In this document: piece by piece, positions 1 to 6,244 of the stretch
Position numbering within the stretch: position 1 is the first letter of the stretch
Layout: each line of letters opens with the position of its first letter
NCBI GenBank assembly: GCA_030740295.1
Contig: JASLXP010000293.1
Span: forward strand, 1 to 6,896
Reading direction: 5' to 3'
DNA length: 6,896 bases
From: Planctomycetota bacterium
GTDB lineage: Bacteria > Planctomycetota > PUPC01 > JACPCR01
Notes under the pieces: model-generated
Seen by the model: only the letters and a program-made list of their open reading frames with translations
What the model was told of the DNA's origin: nothing
Database searches by the model: none
Program-made: the position numbers and the translations under genes

Positions 1-372
1 TTCAAGGGCTTCTACATCGCGCTTGGCTCGGCCATGTTCTCTCTTCTGGCCTTCTACATTGCGACCGCCGCGTACCGAGCGTTCCGGCTGCAATCAGGCG
101 AATCCTTTCTTCTGATGCTGGCCGCGCTGCTGGTCATGCTCGGCCAGATCCCGCCGGGCGTTGCTGCGGCTGATTGGGTGTTGAGGACGATTGGTTTCGA
201 GTCTCTCAGCATTACACAGATTCGTCTGTGGATTCTGCAACAGGTAAACACAGCGGCGTTCAGGGGTATCGCCCTCGGCAGCTCCATCGCCGGGCTCTCG
301 ATGGCCTGGCGAGTCTGGTGGTCGATGGAATCCAGCGCGCTGCTCGATGATGCGGACGAGGGAGGTGCGTGA
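1..372 (+). CDS. Conserved multi-pass membrane protein, C-terminal fragment (5' end outside window)
   Basis: The reading frame is open from base 1, so the ATG at 34 is probably internal and only the last 123 residues are visible. The fragment has a hydrophobic segment at about residues 3-24, followed by a basic turn (AAYRAFR). A second lies at about 35-58, and a shorter amphipathic one at about 86-104 leads into an acidic cytoplasm-like tail (DDADEGG). I do not recognise a named family. The segment 'AMFSLLAFYIATAAYRAFR' and the final block around 'AAFRGIALG' look like a conserved uncharacterised bacterial membrane family I have seen beside similar genes; that is recollection, not a search. 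The stop overlaps the start of the next gene (TGATG), so the two are almost certainly co-transcribed and coupled. The 5' part could carry a further domain that cannot be seen here. Confidence 0.8.
   Translation, partial: FKGFYIALGSAMFSLLAFYIATAAYRAFRLQSGESFLLMLAALLVMLGQIPPGVAAADWVLRTIGFESLSITQIRLWILQQVNTAAFRGIALGSSIAGLSMAWRVWWSMESSALLDDADEGGA
361..365 (+). promoter_or_regulatory. Ribosome binding site for the anchored exported-domain gene
   Basis: GGAGG lies six bases before the ATG at 372 and inside the end of the preceding gene. It favours ATG 372 over the in-frame GTG at 369, which would leave only three bases of spacing. It also explains how translation re-initiates at the TGATG overlap. 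Confidence 0.75.
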
Positions 373-1298
373 TGGAGCATCCGGAGAACAAAGGCTTCTA
401 CGAATTCCTCCTCAGCATCGACCGTCGCGTGGTCTACGTGCTCGTGCTTATCGCGCTGATCGTGCCCTTGCTGGTAGAAAAGGGAATGCAGCCGGCGAAA
501 ATGACGACCGCTCAGATGGCCTACGACGCAGTCGAAAAGCTGCCCACCGATACCGGCAAGATGGTCTGGATCGCGATGGATTGGGGTCCGGCGACCCAGG
601 CCGAGAACATGCCGCAGACCTCGGTGTTCATGGAACATCTGATGCGCCGCAAGATCCTTTTCTGCACCTATTCGATTTCGTTTTCATCCGAGCCCTTCAT
701 GAAGTCCGTCCCGAACGAAGTGGCGAACAGTATGAACAAGAAGAATGAAGAGTCGGGCGACCCGTACCGATACGAGTACGGCAAAGACTGGGTCAATATC
801 GGCTTCCGTCCGGCCGCAGTGCTCTTTGTGCGCGGGCTCGGCAAAACGGAGGACGTGCGTGAGTACCTGAGCGTGGATGCCCGCGGCACGCCGATGACCG
901 AGATCCCCTGCATGAAGAACATCAAGACGATCGAAGATTTCATCATGCTGGCGGAGTTCACCGGCTGGGTCGGCGCGTTCAACATCTGGGTGCAGTTTTT
1001 CCAGACCAAAGATTACAAGCCCATCTTCGTCCATGGGTGTACCTCCATCACTATTCCCGAGGCATTCATCTACCTCGATTCAAAGCAGATTCACGGGCTC
1101 TTCGAAGGCGTGGCCGGAGCGGCCTATTATTCGAAGCTGATCAAGGGCGATGAATTCGATCCGGTGAACAATCCCGACCTGGCGACTAAGTTCATGATGA
1201 GTCTGTCCATGGCGCACATTCTCATCTTCTTCTTCATCCTGGTCGGCAATATAGGGCTCTGGTGGGGCAAATTAGCGGAGAAGGGAGGCCCGTCATGA
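372..1298 (+). CDS. Uncharacterised membrane-anchored protein with a large exported central domain
   Basis: This 308-residue protein has no recognised name or function. A short basic N-terminus (IDRR, 17-19) precedes a membrane helix at about residues 20-36. A soluble domain of about 235 residues follows, and a second helix at about 275-298 precedes a lysine-containing tail (GKLAEKGG). Charge distribution predicts both ends in the cytoplasm and the central domain outside the membrane. That domain looks like an alpha/beta fold, with a strand running into 'WIAMDWGP' near residues 66-73, then 'GKDWVNIGFRP' (137-147), 'GTPMTEIPCMKNIK' (172-185) and a GVAGAAYYSKLI block (246-257). It resembles, from memory, a widespread hypothetical family found with similar membrane genes. 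ATG 372 is chosen for its spacing to GGAGG and its overlap with the previous stop. The stop overlaps the next gene by four bases. A ligand-sensing or solute-handling role is possible but not shown. Confidence 0.85.
   Translation: MEHPENKGFYEFLLSIDRRVVYVLVLIALIVPLLVEKGMQPAKMTTAQMAYDAVEKLPTDTGKMVWIAMDWGPATQAENMPQTSVFMEHLMRRKILFCTYSISFSSEPFMKSVPNEVANSMNKKNEESGDPYRYEYGKDWVNIGFRPAAVLFVRGLGKTEDVREYLSVDARGTPMTEIPCMKNIKTIEDFIMLAEFTGWVGAFNIWVQFFQTKDYKPIFVHGCTSITIPEAFIYLDSKQIHGLFEGVAGAAYYSKLIKGDEFDPVNNPDLATKFMMSLSMAHILIFFFILVGNIGLWWGKLAEKGGPS
1281..1288 (+). promoter_or_regulatory. Ribosome binding site for the six-helix membrane protein gene
   Basis: AAGGGAGG ends six bases before the ATG at 1295, inside the end of the upstream gene. 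It decides the start against the in-frame GTG at 1262, which would add eleven residues with a hydrophilic, glycine-rich character and has no such site at the right distance. Confidence 0.8.
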
Positions 1299-2008
1299 CC
1301 GTCGAATGGTGGACCATCTTCTTCGGTGGGATTTCGACCCTCGCGATCTACTCTTTCCTTTACAAAGAGAATCCGTTCTATCGTGTGTTTGAGCACATGT
1401 ACATCGGCATCGCGACCGGGCTGGGACTGGTCATCTCGCTGGAGCGTTTCATCTGGCCACAGCTCCTGGCAAAGATCTTCCACGCGTCGCCACAGGTCTA
1501 CGCAACGCCCCCGCAGCTCGTTGCGCAGGGCGCGCCGCTGACAAGCACCGTGCCATACGAGCCGCTGTACCTGCTCTACCTGATCCCGATGGCCTTCGGT
1601 CTCGGCTACTACACCATCTACACCAAGCGTTACGCCTGGGTCAGCCGCATCGTCATCAGCTTCGCTCTCGGCTATGGAGGCGGCCTCGCCTTCAAAGGTT
1701 TCTTCGCCGAATACATCCCGCAGATCGTGAGCTCCTTCAAGCCGCTCTATGTGCCCGGCGATTTTTGGACGAGTTTCAACAACACCATCTTCGTGTTCAC
1801 CCTTGTCTGCGTGATGATTTATTTCTTCTTCAGCTTCGAGCACGACAAGCCCGGCATCAAACAAGCGTCCACGGCCGGACGCTGGCTGATGATGATTTCC
1901 TTTGGCGCATTCTTCGGCGCAACGATCATGGCAAGGATGTCACTGCTGATTGAACGTCTGCAGTTTTTTATCGAGGACTGGCTTCCTAATTTTAGCGTTC
2001 TTTTCTGA
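1295..2008 (+). CDS. Uncharacterised polytopic (about six-helix) membrane protein
   Basis: This 237-residue protein is mostly hydrophobic. Likely membrane segments are about residues 5-22, 34-54, 90-109, 115-138, 163-180 and 196-213. A Pro/Gln/Ala-rich loop at about 60-88 lies between the second and third. Two blocks look conserved and functional: 'ENPFYRVFEHMYIGIATG' (25-42), which puts charged and aromatic residues at a membrane entry, and the C-terminal stretch from FSFEH (179-183) through GRWLMMISFGAFFGATIMAR (195-214) to LLIERLQFF (217-225). The small-residue face in the last helix would suit tight helix packing in an oligomer. I recall related unnamed proteins in other environmental bacteria but cannot give a family name. 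The ATGA overlap with the preceding gene implies coupled translation and probably a joint complex. No transporter or enzyme signature was identified. Confidence 0.85.
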   Translation: MTVEWWTIFFGGISTLAIYSFLYKENPFYRVFEHMYIGIATGLGLVISLERFIWPQLLAKIFHASPQVYATPPQLVAQGAPLTSTVPYEPLYLLYLIPMAFGLGYYTIYTKRYAWVSRIVISFALGYGGGLAFKGFFAEYIPQIVSSFKPLYVPGDFWTSFNNTIFVFTLVCVMIYFFFSFEHDKPGIKQASTAGRWLMMISFGAFFGATIMARMSLLIERLQFFIEDWLPNFSVLF

Positions 2009-2040
2009 TGCAGAGCGGAGAGCCGCTTCTGCTGTGGCAG

Positions 2041-2100
2041 GACAGGCATCTTGCCTGTAACCGGCGGGGCGTGCCGCAAATGACAGCCATCTTGCCTGTC
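2041..2100 (+). repeat. Two tandem copies of a dispersed palindromic repeat (GACAGGC-ATCTT-GCCTGTC type)
   Basis: Copy 1 (2041-2058) has the perfect six-base inverted arms ACAGGC and GCCTGT around ATCTT. Copy 2 (2082-2100) has seven-base arms GACAGCC and GCCTGTC around the same ATCTT, with one mismatch. The copies are in the same orientation, 41 bases apart. Between them GCGG (2064-2067) and CCGC (2074-2077) can form a third small hairpin. On the reverse strand the copies translate as 'TGKMPVLP' or 'YRQDACPA', peptide fragments I recognise from spurious short ORFs in many environmental genomes. That marks this as a dispersed intergenic element, not coding sequence. Its function is unknown; RNA structure or transcript processing between the membrane genes and the ATPase gene is possible. 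Confidence 0.75.
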
Positions 2101-2116
2101 GTTCAGAAATACTCAC

Positions 2117-3940
2117 ATGCCAGAACAATCCACAAACGCCGATTCACTCCGCGCCGTCCTCGCCACCGATTGCGGCTCGACAACCACGAAGGCTGTCTTC
2201 TTTGAAAAGACACCCGAAGGCTGGCGGCAGACCTGGCGCGGCGAAGCACCGACAACCGTCGAGAAACCCTTCGAAGACGTCACCATCGGCGCTCGCAATG
2301 CCATCAACGAGGTCGAGGAGCTTTCCGGACGCCGAATTCTGTCTGATGAAGACGGTGACGGTCCGCTTAAATTCCAGATGCCCGCGGACGATGAAAACGG
2401 TATCGACATGTACGTCTCCACCTCATCTGCCGGCGGCGGCCTGCAGATGGCCGTCACCGGAGTTGTGCGCTCCATGACCGCAGAATCCGCCGAACGGGCC
2501 GCGCTCGGGGCAGGGGCGATCGTGATGGATGTGGTGTCTATCGATGATGGCCGCAAGCCGCACGAAAGAGTCGCACGCATCCGGCATCTGAGACCGGACA
2601 TTGTGCTGCTGTCCGGCGGTATCGACGGCGGCACCAAATCCCACGTCCTCGAGCTCGCAGAGACAATGCTTTCCGCGGATCCTCGACCCAGGTTCGGTGC
2701 GACGCTGAACCTTCCGGTGATCTACGCGGGGAACAACGAGATCCAGGACGAAGTCGGCGATCTACTGGGCGAGCATTTTTCGTATCAGTCCGTCGAAAAT
2801 ATTCGCCCGACTCTGGAGGAAGAGAACCTCGGCCCCGCGCGGGAAGCCATTCACGAGGTCTTCCTTTCGCACGTGATGTCTCACGCGCCCGGTTACGACA
2901 AGCTGCTCGAATCCACGTCCATCGAAATCATGCCGACACCCCACGCAGTCGGCCTGATGACTGAAGCCGCCGCAAGGAAGCGCGGGTTCGATGTGATTGC
3001 CGTCGATATCGGCGGCGCGACGACCGATGTATTTTCTGTCTGCGGCGGCACGTTCAACCGGACAGTGAGCGCGAACCTGGGCATGAGCTATTCGATCTCG
3101 AACGTTCTGCTCGAGGCGGGCATCGACAACATCTGCCGCTGGCTGCCGTTCGCGGAAGATCCGTATCGCATCAAGGAATCCCTGCGGAACAAGATGATCA
3201 GGCCGACCACGATTCCTGAAGAGCTTTCCGATCTCCTGGTCGAACAGGCGGTCGCCAGAGAAGCGCTCCGTCTCGCGTTCGAACATCACAAGATGCTGGC
3301 GGTCGGCCTCAAGGGCGTTCAGCGCGAGCGCACCATCGCCGAAGTCTTCACGCAGGAAGGGGCCGGCGAATCACTCATCGATATGCGCAAGGTCGGGATG
3401 ATCATCGGCTCGGGCGGAGTGCTTTCCCACGCGCCGGATCGCAAGGCCGCGGCGTTGATGCTGCTGGATGCGTTCGAGCCCGAGGGCATCACCGAGCTCT
3501 GCGTGGACAGCATTTTCATGATGCCGCACCTGGGGGTGTTCAGTCAGGCCCACGAAGAAGGCGCCCTCGAGATTTTCGAGCGCGATTGCCTTGTCTTTCT
3601 CGGCACGGCCATCTGCCCGAGCGCGAAAAAAATCAAACCGGGCCAACCGCTCATGGAATACGCCATCGATGGCGGCCCAACTGAACCGCTTTTCGCCGGC
3701 GAGCTGTTAAGGCATGAACTGGGCGCCGGTGAGGAGGCTGAAATCCGTCTGACCCCGTCACACCGAAAGGTGGACGTTGGGGATGGTCCGGGTCGTTCCA
3801 TTACCCGGCGGATCAAGGGCGGCCACGCGGGCGTGATCCTGGATGGACGAGGGCGGCCCCTGGTTCATTCCAGTGAGGAGAGTGCGAGGGCCGACCTGAA
3901 TCGAAGGTGCATGGAAATCTTCGAGTTGGAGCTGCCTTAA
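2117..3940 (+). CDS. glmL: MutL/GlmL-family (glutamate mutase L) ASKHA ATPase, long form
   Basis: This 607-residue protein belongs to the glutamate mutase L family (not the DNA mismatch repair MutL). The ATPase core is complete. The phosphate-1 loop is DCGSTTTK (18-25), a family block SSAGGGLQMAVTG starts at 103, and SGGIDGGT is at 166-173. The phosphate-2 loop is DIGGATTD (297-304), and the adenosine motif region is IIGSGGVL (429-436). An extra beta-rich C-terminal part follows, with KVDVGDGPG (551-559) and GHAGVILDGRGRP (569-581); the clostridial proteins I recall are about 460 residues. In clostridia the gene lies between the two glutamate mutase subunit genes and is thought to help maintain that B12 enzyme, though its job is unproven. 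No mutase is present here. The gene follows three membrane protein genes on the same strand, so energising or maturing that complex is an inference worth testing. The ATG has no clear Shine-Dalgarno, but residues just after it match where the family begins. Confidence 0.9.
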   Translation: MPEQSTNADSLRAVLATDCGSTTTKAVFFEKTPEGWRQTWRGEAPTTVEKPFEDVTIGARNAINEVEELSGRRILSDEDGDGPLKFQMPADDENGIDMYVSTSSAGGGLQMAVTGVVRSMTAESAERAALGAGAIVMDVVSIDDGRKPHERVARIRHLRPDIVLLSGGIDGGTKSHVLELAETMLSADPRPRFGATLNLPVIYAGNNEIQDEVGDLLGEHFSYQSVENIRPTLEEENLGPAREAIHEVFLSHVMSHAPGYDKLLESTSIEIMPTPHAVGLMTEAAARKRGFDVIAVDIGGATTDVFSVCGGTFNRTVSANLGMSYSISNVLLEAGIDNICRWLPFAEDPYRIKESLRNKMIRPTTIPEELSDLLVEQAVAREALRLAFEHHKMLAVGLKGVQRERTIAEVFTQEGAGESLIDMRKVGMIIGSGGVLSHAPDRKAAALMLLDAFEPEGITELCVDSIFMMPHLGVFSQAHEEGALEIFERDCLVFLGTAICPSAKKIKPGQPLMEYAIDGGPTEPLFAGELLRHELGAGEEAEIRLTPSHRKVDVGDGPGRSITRRIKGGHAGVILDGRGRPLVHSSEESARADLNRRCMEIFELELP

Positions 3941-4058
3941 CAGAAGCGACAATTCGTTGAAGCCCGTGATGCCCGCCAGCCAATTGTGTTGCGATCGTTC
4001 ACTGAATCGATAAGCCCACGGCGAAGAGAGAGCACCAGAACCACACGAACGGTTCGCC

Positions 4059-5228
4059 CTACCCCTCTACTGCATATTTCTCGATTGCCTCCTCATTCAA
4101 CTCGATGCCCAGTCCCGGTCGGTCGGGGAGTCTGATGACGCCGTCCTCAATCACGAGCGGGTCATTCACCAGTTCGCGACGAAGCTCCGAATCACACATT
4201 TCCGCAGGCAGGAATTCAATGAACGGACAATTGGGAATTGCCGCTGCCATATGTGCCGAGGCCGCGATACCGATGCCGGTCTTCCAGCAGTGCGGCACGA
4301 CCAGCCGTCCGCGATCCTGGGCCATATGGCAGACGCGCATGGCTTCGGTGAGCCCGCCAACCCGGCCCACATCCGGCTGCACCACCTGGACGCCCGCATC
4401 CAGGAGTTCCTTGAATTCGAAACGAGTGTTCTGCCATTCGCCGATCGCAATGCGCATGGGGGCTTCACGAGCGAGAATGGCGTAGCCTTCGAGATTGTCT
4501 ACCTGCAGCGGCGTCTCGAGAAAGAAGATGTCGAGGTCGGCCCAGTTGTTGACGGTTCGCAGGCAGGAGTCTGCATCGAACCAGCGATACTGAACATCCA
4601 CCATCATGGCGAAATCAGGGCCGACCGCCTCGCGGCAGGCGCGAACGATCTCGGTGGCTTGTTCGTCGGTACCCTTCAGGCCTGCGTGCCGATAAGGGCC
4701 GTCCAGAGTGCATTCCATCTTGCCGGCCTGATAGCCCATATCCCTGGCGCGCCCGGCCCATTCGACAAGAGACGCGCCGTATTCTTCCACCGTATCACCA
4801 TAGGGCTGCAGGGAAGCGTAGGGAACAATGTGGTCTTTGTGCGCACCTCCCAGCAGTTTGTAACAGGGCAGTCCGAGCGCCTTGCCCTTGATATCCCAGA
4901 GCGCCATGTCGATGGCGCCCATCGCGCTGATGACCGCGCCCCGTCGCCCCGTCATACAGGTGAACGTGTACATCTTTTCCCAGAGCGCGCTGGTATCGAA
5001 AGGGTCCTGGCCGATGAGAAGCTCTTTCATGCACATGTCCATGCTGTGTCCGCCCGGCGATTCGATCGCGGCTCTGGCCACCCACGGTCCGGTATCCGTT
5101 TCGCCGATACCCGTGATGCCGTGGTCCGTGTGGACGACCACCACGATGTCGTCCTGCGAAGAAGAGGTAGCGTCTTCACGGACATCGGGGATGACAAGTA
5201 TGTGACATTCGATCTCGGTAATCTTCAA
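4059..5228 (-). CDS. Enolase superfamily, mandelate racemase/muconate lactonizing-type enzyme (probable acid-sugar dehydratase)
   Basis: The 389-residue protein has the usual family length, with an N-terminal capping domain (about 1-125), a TIM barrel (about 130-360) and a C-terminal return to the cap. Magnesium ligands are D211 (VDVQYRW), E238 (FLETPL) and E264 (IGEW). The acid-base dyad is D286 (QPDVGRVGG) and H313 (VPHCW), with the same 27-residue spacing as D270/H297 of mandelate racemase, and E338 (FIEF) sits where its Glu317 would be. The position of the usual K-x-K bases reads K170-M-E172, and a 10-residue expansion follows before D211. Such enzymes abstract a proton alpha to a carboxylate; with this dyad, dehydration of a sugar acid is more likely than cycloisomerisation. 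The exact substrate is unknown. The start is TTG with AGGAG seven bases upstream, giving MKITEIEC, a typical beginning. It is divergent to the dioxygenase gene. Confidence 0.92.
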   Translation of the reverse strand: MKITEIECHILVIPDVREDATSSSQDDIVVVVHTDHGITGIGETDTGPWVARAAIESPGGHSMDMCMKELLIGQDPFDTSALWEKMYTFTCMTGRRGAVISAMGAIDMALWDIKGKALGLPCYKLLGGAHKDHIVPYASLQPYGDTVEEYGASLVEWAGRARDMGYQAGKMECTLDGPYRHAGLKGTDEQATEIVRACREAVGPDFAMMVDVQYRWFDADSCLRTVNNWADLDIFFLETPLQVDNLEGYAILAREAPMRIAIGEWQNTRFEFKELLDAGVQVVQPDVGRVGGLTEAMRVCHMAQDRGRLVVPHCWKTGIGIAASAHMAAAIPNCPFIEFLPAEMCDSELRRELVNDPLVIEDGVIRLPDRPGLGIELNEEAIEKYAVEG

Positions 5229-5336
5229 TGCTGCGCTCCTGGTTGCGGTCGCTGATGAGAAATACTGCTTGCGGCTGAATTCTTATGTCGGTATCAGACA
5301 GAAGATGTCAAACCCGTTCAACGTGGCCTGCCAAAC
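5229..5336. promoter_or_regulatory. Divergent intergenic region between the enolase and dioxygenase genes
   Basis: These 108 bases separate two genes transcribed away from each other, so promoters for both must lie here or overlap the gene starts. A weak candidate for the + strand gene is TTGCGG (5269-5274) with TATCAG (5292-5297) at 17-base spacing, but only seven of twelve positions match the sigma-70 consensus. No clear operator palindrome was found. The assignment rests on gene orientation. Confidence 0.4.
5236..5240 (-). promoter_or_regulatory. Ribosome binding site supporting the TTG start of the enolase-family gene
   Basis: AGGAG on the - strand lies seven bases before the TTG at 5228-5226. 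This supports initiation at the rare codon and places the N-terminus at MKITEIEC, where related proteins start. Confidence 0.7.
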
Positions 5337-6077
5337 GTGAATCCGGAAAAACTTGTCAGCGAATTTGAATCTGAAGGCTTTGTCCTGGTCGAAAATCTGA
5401 TGACTGCTGAACAGCTTGCGTCGGCTCAGGCTGGCGTAGAGTGGGCCATGTCGCAGCAACCGGAACGTTACAGATGGATACGCCAGCGCACCTATGAGTG
5501 GTTCGCAACCTATCCGGTTTTCGTCGAGCTGATGGAACACCCGCTGGTGCTTGAGACGGCAGAAAGAATTCTGGGTTCGAACTTTCACCTGATCGCGGCA
5601 CAGTGTTCCCGAAATACGAGAGACGACCCATACGCACCCGGCGCAATGAAGATCCATCAGGACAGAGTGTTCTTTCCGGGCGAGGAGACGACGGAAACCA
5701 TCCCTCCTCATCACAATGGATTCTCCGCCATGTGGTATGTGCAGGATACGCCGCCGGCGATGGGCCCGACGGAGCTCATCCCTCGTTCGCATGCTTCCGA
5801 TGAGCGTTACACGGAGGACGCGTTGGATGAGGTCGACCTGTTTCGGCGCCGCATTCCAGCGGGCAGTCTGCTTCTGTTCTTTCACCGCACCTGGCATCGC
5901 GGCGCATTCAATCAGACAGACACCCCGCGCGACCTCATCACCAACGCCTACGCAGTAAGGGCAATCGAAAAAGTGCAACTGACGACCCCGCTGGCCGACG
6001 AGGATGACCGCTACCTGTCCTGTGAGGATCTTCTGGCAGTTTCAAGCGACGCAATGCGGTTGATGTTAAGAGCCTGA
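5337..6077 (+). CDS. Phytanoyl-CoA dioxygenase (PhyH)-family Fe(II)/2-oxoglutarate oxygenase
   Basis: The 246-residue protein has the full PhyH pattern. The N-terminal 'FESEGFVLVENLM' (10-22) is the typical opening strand. Iron is bound by H107-x-D109 (KIHQD) and the distal H187 (TWHRGAFN). R198 (TPRDL), eleven residues after the histidine, is positioned to bind 2-oxoglutarate. The block GPTELIPRSH (143-152) is the usual strand before the active-site lid. Such enzymes hydroxylate a small organic substrate using O2 and 2-oxoglutarate; the family name does not imply a CoA substrate, and bacterial members are highly varied. There is no signal peptide, so it is cytoplasmic. The start is GTG with no good Shine-Dalgarno, and the frame has no other standard start between an upstream stop at 5256 and here. 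Its divergent enolase neighbour suggests a shared catabolic pathway, which is an inference. Confidence 0.9.
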   Translation: MNPEKLVSEFESEGFVLVENLMTAEQLASAQAGVEWAMSQQPERYRWIRQRTYEWFATYPVFVELMEHPLVLETAERILGSNFHLIAAQCSRNTRDDPYAPGAMKIHQDRVFFPGEETTETIPPHHNGFSAMWYVQDTPPAMGPTELIPRSHASDERYTEDALDEVDLFRRRIPAGSLLLFFHRTWHRGAFNQTDTPRDLITNAYAVRAIEKVQLTTPLADEDDRYLSCEDLLAVSSDAMRLMLRA

Positions 6078-6166
6078 GTCGAGGCCAGCCTTCGGTCGCC
6101 ATGCCGCCGTGACGCCGACCCACCCGGGAACCGGCCCGGCGGGATCACCACCACTCCATCACTTCA

Positions 6167-6236
6167 CCATCCACCATTCACCATTCACCATTCACCATTC
6201 ACCATTCACCATTCACCATTCGCCATTCACCATCAA
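6167..6236. repeat. Heptanucleotide tandem array, (CCATTCA) x 10
   Basis: Ten contiguous 7-base units are present. Seven are exactly CCATTCA (starting at 6174, 6181, 6188, 6195, 6202, 6209 and 6223). Three are variants: CCATCCA at 6167, CCATTCG at 6216 and CCATCAA at 6230. The preceding bases (6156-6166) look like a decayed unit. On the - strand the unit is TGAATGG; because seven is not a multiple of three, TGA and ATG recur in all three frames. The array starts eight bases after the stop of the - strand membrane gene. Slipped-strand copy-number change is expected of such arrays; no function is assigned. Confidence 0.9.
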
Positions 6237-6244
6237 CCTCTTCC

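Noticed and set aside
54..638. Long open frame on the - strand opposite the first two genes
   Set aside because: Its translation is rich in His, Arg and Cys with no domain pattern and lies antisense to two overlapping, well-supported membrane genes; it is a GC-driven shadow.
1127..1864. 245-codon open frame on the - strand
   Set aside because: It is antisense to two coupled genes and its acidic, repetitive composition (many Glu, Asp, His) mirrors the codon pattern of the membrane protein on the other strand.
2008..2205. Small ORFs over the palindromic repeat on both strands
   Set aside because: They are translations of the repeat itself (GKMPVLP or RQDACP type peptides) and run into neighbouring genes in the wrong frame.
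3941..4058. Possible terminator in the convergent gap, using the ATCG-TTCA / TGAA-CGAT inverted repeat at 3994-4011
   Set aside because: The stem is AT-rich, has a bulge and almost no loop, and no T-run follows on either strand.
4251..5255. 334-codon open frame on the + strand
   Set aside because: It lies opposite the enolase-family gene, whose metal ligands and dyad are unmistakable; the + strand translation has no recognisable domain.
5283..5978. 231-codon open frame on the - strand
   Set aside because: It is antisense to the PhyH gene, which has all active-site residues; no supporting motif or ribosome site.
6124..6139. CCGGG / CCCGG hairpin after the dioxygenase gene as an intrinsic terminator
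   Set aside because: The stem is only five base pairs and is followed by GGATCACC with no T-run; a rho-independent terminator is not supported.
6167..6236. The heptamer array as a CRISPR array or iteron origin
   Set aside because: Units are only 7 bases and directly contiguous without spacers, and no replication gene or AT-rich region is next to it.
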